DNA from: Eretmocerus hayati
Taxonomy: Eukaryota; Arthropoda; Insecta; Hymenoptera; Aphelinidae
Assembly (NCBI GenBank): GCA_029851415.1
Contig: CM056743.1
Location: 9,602,727 to 9,666,726 of the forward strand
Length of the DNA: 64,000 bases
Reading direction: 5' to 3'
The notes under the pieces are model-generated. The model was not told the origin of the DNA, did not search any database, and worked only from the letters and a program-made list of their open reading frames with translations. The position numbers and the translations under genes were made by a program. Below are positions 35,401-45,455 of the stretch, piece after piece (position 1 is the stretch's first letter; each line of letters starts with the position of its first letter).

Positions 35401-38400
35401 AAAAGAGTTGCACCATTGGATTTAGGATTTTTTGCTTGATTTTTTGGTATATTCATCTCAAAGTGGCGGGCCAACTTCACGTAACTTAAGGCAAACCCAG
35501 GCACAGGCCTATAGGCCCCCACCACCAAAAGGCCCCCACCATAGCATGCGAAATTTTTTTTTTTTTTAATTCTATACTGATAAAAAACGGGCAGGACTAA
35601 AGTAGTTCGTCAAAGAATCTGCTGAATTTATCATTAGAAGAATCGAAAGACATGCCAAGAATTTACTATAATAGAGGAGTACAATTAAAACTGGGATGAA
35701 GGTGTTCGCTTTCCCCAAAAAGATTGTCATCATCACATCTTCGCTTCTAAAGCACCTACAGAAATCTGCCGGGGGTCATTTCCAAGCTTGGAATCTCTAC
35801 TTTTCAGGCAAATAACTTCCATTCTATGAAAATGTACTCTAAAATACTTTTTTGTTATTTAATGAAGTTTGAAGGTTAATGTCCCTAAAAACAGGTTTTT
35901 TTGTGGCTAGCAGAGAACTTTGACGTGTTATCTCGGAATGAACCATGTGCGTGATGTGTTCAGATGATGACTATGCGCGTTGGAAAACTATGATCAGGTA
36001 CCCCGCGCAAGGGAATATTTCTTGTCTTGTGATCTCAACACGGCGAGTATTATTGCAAAAACAGGTTTTTTCATCAATCCTGTGCCTCCACTGCTAACGG
36101 ATGATTTCTCGCTCAAAAGTATGTTACAGAACAAAGGAAATGTGACCTCGAACATTCAAATTGGTCTATTCTAGCCCGTACTGTGATTTTTTGAAAATCT
36201 AAAATGTTCTCTACAATACTTTCTTTGCTATTTGATGAAGTTTGAAGGTTAATGTCCCTAAAAAACAGGTTTTTTTGTAGCTAGCAGAGAATTCTGACGT
36301 GTTATCTCGGAATGAACCACGTGCGTGATGTGTTCAGATGATGACTATGCGTTGGAAAACTATGATCAGGTATCCCGCGCAAGGGAATATTTCTTGTCTT
36401 GTGATCTCAACACGGCGAGTATTATTGCAAAAACAGGTTTTCTTATCAATCCTGTGCCTCCACTGCTAACGGACGATTTCTCGCTCAAAAGTATGTTACA
36501 GAACAAAGGAAATGTGATCTCGAACATTCAAATTGGTCTATTCTAGCCCGTATTGTGATTTTTTGAAAATCTACCGCAAAAGAGATTATTTATGGAGAAT
36601 CCAAAAATAAGCGACTCCCCACTCCCACCTTACTTCTTCCAAAAGTTGAACTTGGAACTTGACGAGTATGACTGACCCCTTCCTGCTCCATTTTCATCTG
36701 GAATCAGATGACCAATTTCAACTCCTGAAAAACTTGAGGAGGATATGTTGAGAAATTCGATAGCCAAGTCTGAACTAGACTAGACTTGATTTATGAAGAG
36801 TTGTTCCAACTTTTATCCAGTTCAGATTTGGCTACAGAATTTCTCAACATATCCTCCTCAAGTTTCTCAAGAGTTGAAATTGATCTAATTCCAGATGAAA
36901 ATAAAGCAGAAAGGGGTCAGTCAAACTCGTCAAGTTCCAATTTTGACTTTTGGAAGAAATGAAGTTGGAGGGGGAGGTCGCTTATTTCTGGATTTTTCAA
37001 AAATAATCTGTTTTTGGAAAAATTGAGATAGAATGGCTCGGGTTAGTAGGAATTGGAAGTACTTTAGCTTATTTGTTGGTTCTGTGACAAGAATAAAAAT
37101 GGATTGAAATACGTTGGAGGATGTTCAGATACGCCAGAAATAAAAGCAAAGTTGGAAGGGAGAATTCTCCTATTTTTGACAATTTCAATAATGATCACTC
37201 TTTGGAAAAATCAAGATAGTTTAGTTTTGGTCGATTAAAATTGGACGTACTTTAGCTCATTTTGTAGGATTTGAAACAAGCTTGGAAACGAGCTCAAGTA
37301 CGTTGGAAAATGCTCGGATGCGCCAGAAATACAAGCTAACTCAGCAAAAAAAAGTGTCAAATTAGGCACATTCCCATTCAAACCTGTGTTAATTTTGATA
37401 AAAGCTTGATGGCTCTTGCTGGGACTTAAAATCCAATTTCTCAGCGTCCAGCAAAATTTCTTTCACATCTATATATACAAATACAACATTTCCACGCTAG
37501 GGCGTATCGATTCTCGAAAAAAGCCCTTTTTTGGCCCATCCTAAAAAAATTCGTATATATCTGTATTAGTTATAATTTATGCCAAATTTCGACGTTGGAG
37601 TGGAAGTTAAATCGAACCTACTTCACGCAGAATCTTTTAGACCCTTCCCTCCTTTTTCCCTACATAATATCAGCAAATGTTTCAAGTAAATCTGATCCCC
37701 TTACATAGGCCCCCACCATCCAGTGCCTAGGGCCCTCGGTGGCCTAAAGACGGCACTGCTGAACAAACGTAAAAAAAAATTGCCGGGGGGCCAAGGAGTG
37801 CCCATCTCCGAGATCGGCATATGGGGGCAAGTTGGGTACAAAGGCAAGTTGGGTACACTTACCTCAATACAAAACAGATATTGTCTATTAAATGTATAAT
37901 ATTGAATCATCATTATCCAAAGATCCAATTTATACGGAAGTATAAACTTTGAACACTAATCAGGGCAAATACACTTACATTTCCACAGGATGATTTTGGT
38001 TGTTCTTTAGCTGCTGCTTCTCCATTGAGTTCCTCAGCTAGTCCACAAGAACAGTCTTTGCAAGCTTTTCTTTTGCCAGTTGTACCACAAACTAGAAAAT
38101 GCAAAGCCAAGATGAGAATGAGAGCCATCCATCATCGATTGATGACTCATTGGTTGCAGGACTAAATATAAGTTGTATAAGAGTGATAAGCCTGAGATAG
38201 AATTGCATTATTTATTTATTGCTCTAATATGATTGGTGAATCAGCAAGTGATGCATAGAAGAACATTGTTAGTAAATCAGTACCTTTCAAAGAAGCTGCT
38301 TCTGGCTTTAAAGTATCGCTTTCATCTAAGAGGTTGTCCTCATCTATCAAATCCTCATCTTCATCATTATCCAGTTTCCACACTTTTGCAGCTGGTTTTA

Positions 38401-39011
38401 AGCAAAGTTTCACACTGGATCCAGGCTGTAAGAAATAGACCCCAATGTTGAATTGTAGACTTTTTTCTTCACCAATTGTCAATGAATTGACTTACTTCAT
38501 AATTAGGTTTTCTTCCAACTGTTTCACATATGCTCAAACCATTATCCAGTTTAATCAATTTTGATTCATCTCCCTCTATGAGGAATCCACTAAGCTTCAA
38601 CTTGAGCACATGCCTTCTTAGATCTTTCTCATCTACTGGTTCATGGGCAACTACAGTTCCTTGAGGTTTCAAAATTCTCAATGCTTCATCCAGAATGTCA
38701 TTAGCAATATTCACACGAGGTTTACTGAATCCCACAAAAACAACATCTACTGACGATGAGGGATGATCACCTACAATTGACCGAATTCATGAACTTCAAA
38801 TATCTCACCGATCAATCTTGCATACGTCCAACTACTTTCTAGTTGAATAACACTCACTTGTATCATTACTATTTAGCTTTGTAATAATAACTTGGCCATC
38901 TTTTTCTACAATCTTTCCAATTTGTTCTGAAAAATTTTGAGCTGCAGCTTCAAATTCTGTTGCACCAAGGAGTATAACGACTTTATCGCCCTTTTTCACA
39001 TGAGCTGCCAT
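32485..39011 (-). CDS. CIAPIN1: Anamorsin (CIAPIN1/Dre2), cytosolic Fe-S assembly factor
   Basis: Five exons in transcript order: 39011-38858, 38770-38496, 38425-38284, 38091-37979 and 32598-32485. Phases close to 265 residues, the usual size. The N-terminal half is the degenerate methyltransferase-like domain. An acidic linker follows (about 160-185). The C-terminal CIAPIN1 domain has motif A, C192-X8-C201-X2-C204-X-C206, and motif B, C226-X2-C229-X7-C237-X2-C240. These bind Fe-S clusters. Anamorsin works with the diflavin reductase NDOR1/Tah18 to pass electrons to the cytosolic Fe-S assembly machinery. Motif B is divided by the last intron between its first and second Cys, and that intron (5.4 kb) is full of transposons, so the final 37 residues depend on splicing across it. 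The gene diverges from CPSF4 and converges on cueball. Confidence 0.95.
33030..34135. repeat. Repeat with GGGGCAAAATTGGA inverted ends, in CIAPIN1 intron 4
   Basis: GGGGGCAAAATTGGA near 33043 and its complement TCCAATTTTGCCCC near 34111 bracket about 1.1 kb. Further partial copies of the motif (GGGGCGAAATTGGACA and TCCAAATTTGCCCCC) lie inside. This may be a non-autonomous transposon or a cluster of related ends. No coding frame is supported and target duplication is not seen. Confidence 0.45.
35827..36571. repeat. Tandem duplication, ~372-bp unit, two copies
   Basis: Copy one (35827-36198) and copy two (36199-36571) match closely, for example at GAAGTTTGAAGGTTAATGTC (35864 and 36237) and CTAGCCCGTA (36171 and 36542). 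Both contain a similar frame of about 64 residues, but the two differ by several amino acid changes and a 2-bp insertion near its start. A selected protein is therefore unlikely. Confidence 0.85.
36573..37018. mobile_element. Palindromic MITE, ~446 bp
   Basis: The arms 36573-36780 and 36810-37018 are reverse complements, with paired landmarks such as CCAAAAATAAGCGACTCCCC on the left and GGGGAGGTCGCTTATTTCTG on the right. The loop is about 30 bp. There is no coding capacity. Confidence 0.75.
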
Positions 39012-40385
39012 CCTTAATTTATAATTACAGTTAGAACTAGGTGTTTACAGTTCAAGTATAATTAAGAAATGCAACTGCACGAGACAACGTGCGCGACGAT
39101 AACTGAGAAAACAAATTGCGAAATGCTGCGGAATAGCGATCCTCCGGGTCTCTGCGGAATATTCTTGAAATTTGTCAAATGTCAGCTCAGCTGATTGTTC
39201 AGAATTTCTCGAAAACATCATAGGGTCATAGGGCCCCTAAAACGCCGAAAGCGCCCTCTCATTTGTGCGCGACATTGAAAAAATGCAATGTGGCAATTGT
39301 GATGAATCAATCAAGAGAATGCTGAATTCTCCCGAGTTTTCATTAGACAGTACTTTCAGATAAAAATCATCAGAAACTCCATGCACTTTGACCAAATAAA
39401 TGTGTCCCGGCTCCTGAATCGGATAGACTCCTGGATGGACTATCGCACGTCCGAGGTCTAAGTACGATCGCACAATCTTCAATGAAATGCCTCAGACTGG
39501 GAGAAAAAAATTCTTCAGATTCACTTGGAACGATGCTTGGACACAGAAATTACACTCAAGTAATTTAAATCCGTGAACTTAGTTCATTTACTACAAATTT
39601 GTTAACTGAGTGGCTGTAAGTCAGGCTGCTTTTTCACGGTGGCAATTCGTCGCCGGCGACGTAGCGACGTCGCCGCATTTCGGTGGGCGCGAAATTCAAA
39701 ACCTAGCTTATCGAGGTTAACCTAAGATGGAAATGGAGTGATTCCGAAAAATCCACTTGTTGAAAATTGTTCTGTCCAATATTTTTGAAGACGCTGAACA
39801 CGAATACGAACTCTGTTCCCATTTAGAGGTGGAGAAAACTTCTAAAAATCACATTAGAATGCGAAAATGAGACGTTCTGGCTTCAAAGTCGATTTTCACG
39901 CATTTTCTCCGCCGTTGGAAGGAAATGAAGTTCATATTCGTGTTCAGCATCTTCAAAAACATTGGACAGAACAATTTTCAACCAGTGGGTTATTCGGAGT
40001 CACTCCATTTCCATCTTAGGTTACCTCGATAAGCTAGGTTTTGAATTTCGCGCTCACCGAAATGCGGCGACGTCGCTACGTCGCCGGCGACGGATTGCCA
40101 CCGTGAAAAAGCAGCCTCACTGTCTCACCATGTCTCCACTGTGTTGTCTCTTCGCAGAAGTCTCATCTCGTCCGGTGTTTCACTGGCACCATGACCACTA
40201 GCACAGAACACCTAGTGGTAAATAAAGGAGCACCAAAAGTGGCACTGTCTAGCAGATCTATGTAAGCGTGAAGCGTGAGAGCGGTGTGATAATGGCGTTG
40301 CTTGCGTGATTTGGTTTATTTTTCTAGGTTATGTATTTAGTATATAATTTTTGTTAGTTGATAGTTGATAAATAATTGTTGAAAA
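39012..40385. promoter_or_regulatory. Divergent promoter region of CIAPIN1 and CPSF4
   Basis: The two start codons point away from each other across 1.37 kb, so both promoters and 5' UTRs must lie here unless upstream non-coding exons exist. A 495-bp palindromic MITE occupies the centre. No TATA box with good spacing is visible for either gene. A short minus-strand open segment (39237-39485) with protein-like composition but no ATG also lies here. Confidence 0.6.
39623..40117. mobile_element. GC-rich-ended palindromic MITE between divergent genes
   Basis: The ends AGGCTGCTTTTTCACGGTGG and its complement are joined to arms that contain GTCGCCGGCGAC and CGACGTCGC, short palindromes nested within the larger one. 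The arms pair along about 200 bp each. TCA may be duplicated outside GGCTGC...GCAGCC (39621-39623 and 40117-40119), which would be a 3-bp target site. The element lies in the shared upstream region of CIAPIN1 and CPSF4. Confidence 0.75.
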
Positions 40386-41841
40386 ATGGAGTGCATCGTG
40401 GCAAACGTGGACAACATGCGTTTCGATATCGAAATCGCATTAGAAGAACAATTTGGAGCCTTACCATTACCATTCACAGGAATGGACAGTGAGTACAAAC
40501 AATTTTTTGGGAATTCTTGCACCTTATATCACTTTTCTCAGATCATATTCTTCAATAATTCTATTTTATTCGTAGTATTTTTAAACCGTATTGTTGCTGA
40601 ACTATGTGGAACTATTTTCCTTCAACGCTATTGTTCAAACTGGCTCATTTTTTTGACCATGCCATAGCCATTGGCATTGCTTAATACAACTTTTTTCCTC
40701 TCCATCAATTATTGACTATTAATTAATTATTATCTTGACTCCTTTTCATTTTACAGAATCTGTTGCAGCAGTTTGTCAATTCTACCCCAAAGGAGCATGT
40801 AGTAAAGGTGCTTCTTGTCCTTTCCGACATGTTAGAGGTGATAGGACTATTGTTTGCAAACATTGGCTGAGAGGTCTCTGTAAAAAGGGTGACCAATGTG
40901 AATTTCTCCATGAATATGACATGACCAAAATGCCAGAGTGCTATTTTTATTCTCGCTTTAGTGAGTGACAAAAAAAACTACACATCCTGTCTGAATACTC
41001 TTTGAAAGCATTTTGTTTGCATATTTGTACATTTCAGATGCTTGTCACAACAAGGAATGCCCATTCTTACACATTGATCCGGAAACAAAAGTTCGAGATT
41101 GTCCATGGTATGACAGAGGTTTTTGTAGACATGGACCCATGTGTCGACATCGGCATGTCAGACGAGTTCTATGCATGGCTTACCTGGCTGGTTTCTGCCC
41201 TGATGGACAGAGTTGTAAATTCATGCAGTAAGTACTTTTATCTCGTTTGAATTCAAAATCTACTTTTTTTGGCAAATTGATAATCAATTCAGCTAGCTAT
41301 AGGAAGATGTGAGATTTTCCAATTTGCTCCTTGCAAATAGCAAAGATAACTTGTTTGGAACTTATAATAATGTTGAAATTGTGAAACAATTTTCAGTCCA
41401 AGATTTGAATTACCGGCTATACAAGACATGCCATCCAAAGAGGGCAAGAAGATCATGCTCACCTGCCACTTCTGTGGTGAAAATGGTCACAAAGCAATAT
41501 ATTGCAACAAAATGCCCCCAGAAATGCGTGAACAGCAAATACGTCAAGAAATGGAACGCGAGTATCATCAACCACATCACTTGCAAGGTCCTCCACCAAT
41601 CCCCTATCATCACCGAATGAATCATCACAATGGGCCTCGAGGTGGCCCAGGCGGTGGTCCTGGGGGTGGTGGTGACCATCCAAGAGGTCCTCAGAAGCCC
41701 CTTGAAGAAGTCACGTGTTACAAGTGTAGCCGTAAAGGCCACTACGCTAACAAGTGCCCAAAAGGTCATTTGGCCTTCCTCAGTCATTCAGGTAATACTG
41801 GCGCTGGTGACGCCATGCCTCCACCCAACATCCAGGTGTGA
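40386..41841 (+). CDS. CPSF4: CPSF4/CPSF30 (Clipper), pre-mRNA 3'-end processing factor
   Basis: Four exons: 40386-40488, 40757-40960, 41038-41227 and 41397-41841, in phase, 313 residues. Five CCCH fingers follow one another (first at C41; spacings CX7CX5CX3H, one CX8CX4CX3H), as expected of CPSF30. They are followed by two CCHC zinc knuckles at 189-202 and 273-286, separated by a Pro/His/Gly-rich linker. Insects such as Drosophila (Clipper) have two knuckles, while the human protein has one. CPSF30 is part of the cleavage and polyadenylation specificity factor and, with WDR33, recognises AAUAAA in the nucleus. The start matches the conserved N-terminus that precedes the first finger. A probable poly(A) signal for this gene lies at 43331. 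Confidence 0.96.
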
Positions 41842-44800
41842 GCAGTCACAGATTATTGACTGTAGATTATCTCAGAATTTTGAAATGCGTTCGACTATGC
41901 AAGAAAAGTTTAATGCGCGCTGCATTTTGATCCTCATTTCATGTCAGGAGATGAAAAATACAACGGCGCGAAACTAGTTACTCTGACTGGAATGTAGAAT
42001 GAAAAATGTACAAGATATGCTCCTTAATTCATGAAGTATTATTTTATGTTTGCACTTCATATTTTGGGAGATGAACAATCCACCTTAGAAAAAGCCTTGT
42101 ATCGCTTTAAGTTGCTGGGCAGTTTATTCAAGTCAGATACAAGTTTCATAACTGCATTTTTGAGAACATGCATGTAATATCCTGATTTGATAAGTTCTTG
42201 ATGTTTTCAATCCCGTCGGTCTTATGAATTTTTGAATCGTCTCAGATCAGCTTGGTAACTTTTGACAGAAGTATGAGGTTCAAATTCTGCTCTCTCGAGC
42301 AGGTCTGTTGTATACAAGTCAATTACCCCATTCAATTGGTGAGTGTAACAGGGCAACCTTCATCAAGTTATAATCACCTGTGGTCATGAAAGTACGCAAA
42401 CCATTTTAGTATCAAGATCTTGCACGATTTTGAAAACATTCGTGGGATAAGCAAACTTTTCAATTTTGTATTGTATGTCAGGGTAGATATGTCTTTTCTA
42501 GGGTATTTCTGAGTTTCATAATTAACAAGAGAAAACATGGAGTCGACCTGTAAACTTTCATAGAGATGAAATGTCAATCTCCATGTGAACTTCGGAATCG
42601 TTCATCCCTCTAAAACCATCCTTTCTTCTGGTGTGGCAGGACCTCTCATTCTGTGTATTAAAAATCGTTCTGAGATTAATGAAGGAAATGAAGTCTCCTC
42701 TGATAGAATTAGAACGTTATAGTTCTATCAATTTTAGTCATTTTGTTATTCTTGCATTGAGATATCTGGAGAGTGGACAACATTTCAATTTCAAATACTC
42801 TCAAGTTTTGTAGAATCTACTGGGGATTGACTTATAGACAAGGCTTGAGCAAGATATCGATTGATTAATACCAAGAACCAATTGTACAGATACCATAATT
42901 CTTTCAAGGTGTGACAAAGTTGATCAATTCACACAAAGTGGAATTAATGAAATATTGAGAAAAGAGGAAGAAATCTTTGCAAATATATGATTGCAAAAAC
43001 TGGAGAAAAGAGCTCCAAGAGTTTAGAGTCTCTTCTGATTTCACTCCAAAGGTTTTCCTAAGGAAAGCTCAGATAAAATTTTATCTGTAAAATATGATGG
43101 AAAGAATCAATCTAGATGTTATTTCAATATTCAATGAAATCTTTTGTGAATAATTTGCTGATTATGGAGAGAGTACCAATTACTATTTTTTGTGAATAAG
43201 ATTGTAAATATACTTCAGTGGCAGTACTTTTATTTGCTAAAAATCATTCTACATTGACATGATACCTTTACTCGAATGTTAGATACATGGTTGTTCATTC
43301 GTAAATGTATCATATTCTAATACAAAGGCGAATAAAGTTTTATCTTTTATCTATCATTTTTCATTGCTGGTATACATGCAAATTCAATGATGTATGTATG
43401 TACAAACGCACTGGTGACTTGAGTCACAATGTAATTTCACACTTTTTAATCACTCTTATACTTTTAAAAACCAATCAACAGTTATATAAGATTTCACGGG
43501 GAGTTTTCAAATTTATAATGGTATACTGATATGTTTTCAACTCGAAATAAGGAGACATTCTTTGAATATCATTTCCCAACTTTCTAATCCTTATTATTTG
43601 AACTCATAGTTCAGGTTCTTTTAATGATTTTTGCTTGTCATTGCATAGGAAAAATAGAAAAACAGGAGTGCGACTTCAAATTCACTCCCACTAATATCCT
43701 CATACACAAATGATTATAAATTAAATTGAAATATTTCATACTATTGCACCAATATTATGAGAAAAATAGTATAAAAAATATCGCGTTCATTGCATAAAAC
43801 GGCTAGAAAGCTGTGATCAAAACTTAGACACTAAAAAAAAACAAGCAAATATATACAGTTGCATTTGAATAACCGAGATAATGGATGACATTCGCAACTG
43901 AACCACAAATAATACTGCATTATTTTCAGCTCAATATTCCCTCCAACTATCCATCATTTCTTTAAGTACAATAAGGTTATAAGACAAAGACAATATTGAG
44001 GAATTTTGGGGTGCAGCGCAGCACCAAAGGTTTGCACCTGTTCATCAAGTTGTCCTAATTTGGATTATTTACTTACTATAAATATATGCTCACGTAGAAA
44101 GTGTTCTAAAATTCATGATGGCCATTTCGCCAGAATAGCCTTGTATACTTCAAAATTTCTAATTCCGATTTCTTTCAGAATCCAGTATCTCAGTTTAGGA
44201 CATCGGATGCGATGCTCAAGTTTCTAATGTCACTCGCTGAGATGCGCAACAAATAGTCTACTGAGAAGATCACAAAGACTAGCAAAAGGATTCCAGTCCA
44301 TAAGAACATGTTCAACGCGAATTATTTTGATGAAATGAACCTTTTTGATCAGTGTATCACCGATAAGATGGAGTATTTGTCACAGAATTTTTGTATCAGA
44401 ACTCAACTTCGGTAAAAATCCACATTACCGGTCAAAAGTTGAAGATCGAGCAATGTAATATTTCCTCATTTTACACAGCTCCGTACCTCGGAGCTAGATT
44501 ATCGTGAAGAAATTCTTCCCACCTTATTTTGGAGATAATTTTATGATTAATAGAAATTGATATCGCGTATTTGCCCCAACATATGAGATGTTGAAGCTCA
44601 TAGAAATCTATATTCTTGTCACTTTATGTCAATTTTCGACTATTGCATTATTTGGACAAATCTGTGGATCGATATAAAAATCATTGAAAAGTGAACTCGA
44701 GAGTCACATAACTCACTTTGATATTCACCTGAATAGCTCCCAGTCCCAGATAACTGAATTTCCAAATTTACCGAGTTCGGGAAAGAAATTGAGAGAAATC

Positions 44801-45455
44801 GAGAACTGAGTAAAACTTCTTCATCGGTCCTGAGTGATAGAAATTGTTTTGAGGAGGAATCTACCCTCTTTGAGAAGATCAACCCGGATGAGCTCGAGAT
44901 ATTTTGCAGAAATGGATTGCCGAGTTTCGAGTTGTGCTCTTAGATGCTCTCATCCATCTACCGATCCTCGTAAAGAGGCAGATGGTCAAAAGTTCACGCG
45001 AAATTCGGAAATGTGAAATTCATAAGAGCTGGCATAGCTCAGAGATAACTTTGGAGTCAAAAAAGCGCAGTAACACGTATGAAAGCTTACAAAAAAAGCT
45101 TGAACACAAGATGATGCTGAGTATTGCATCTATCTAGCTTCGAGATGAAAGCTGTGGCAATGAGAAGAAGCTAAACTTAAACCGGTAACGTACGTCGATA
45201 TCAATCACATGGAGGTCTATGAGAGGCTATTCAGTTGCGTTCCCAACGTTTATACGCGGACTATTGTCTAGGTTCATCTTGAAAAACTTTGAAGTTGAAA
45301 TGCGTGTTCTTTCGATATTTCAATAAATTTACTTTCAGGCTAACTTAGATTGCGTTTCAGTCATAAATTGACTCAATTTTTCTTCCGACTTAGCTTCATA
45401 GAGCTCAGACAAAATTCCAAGTTCTTCAATAATTAAAACCCTTTCAAGTCTTGCA
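41842..45455. other. CPSF4 3' UTR and convergent spacer to Abp1
   Basis: The first 1.5 kb is probably CPSF4 3' UTR, ending after AATAAA at 43331. The remainder is the convergent spacer towards the Abp1 stop. A patch at 44.42-45.19 kb contains ACCGGTCAAAAGTTGAAG, which resembles Tc1-like ends, but no matching partner end was found. No coding exon or RNA gene is supported. Confidence 0.45.
43331..43336 (+). promoter_or_regulatory. Candidate poly(A) signal for CPSF4
   Basis: AATAAA followed within 30 bp by a T-rich stretch (TTTTATCTTTTATC, then TTTTTCATTG). It is the first canonical hexamer seen on the plus strand after the CPSF4 stop and implies a 3' UTR of about 1.5 kb. Confidence 0.5.

Larger units (their letters stand above)
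35285..37757. mobile_element. Insertion nested in the 34.5-37.9 kb repeat
   Basis: About 2.47 kb that interrupts the host repeat. It contains C-rich segments (GGCCCCCACCA) near both ends, a 372-bp tandem duplication and a 446-bp palindrome. Its own terminal repeats are not clear, so it may be several insertions. There is no recognisable transposase. Confidence 0.5.
34512..37866 (+). mobile_element. TACCCAACTTGCC-family repeat in CIAPIN1 intron 4, interrupted
   Basis: The left end is GGTCAGTGTACCCAACTTGC. A second GTGTACCCAACTTGCC occurs about 197 bp inside, marking an internal tandem duplication. The right end is AGTTGGGTACACTTACCT. From about 35285 to 37757 the family sequence is replaced by unrelated DNA, after which it resumes at CAAACGTAAAA. 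About 90 bp of the family sequence appears lost at the junction compared with the 22.5-25.2 kb copy. Confidence 0.7.

Noticed and set aside
41410..41787. 125-residue minus-strand open frame
   Set aside because: It is antisense to the last CPSF4 exon, which encodes both zinc knuckles.
44426..45190. Possible second Tc1-like element with ACCGGTCAAAAGTT
   Set aside because: Only one end resembles the Tc1 motif. No matching inverted end or TA pair could be confirmed.
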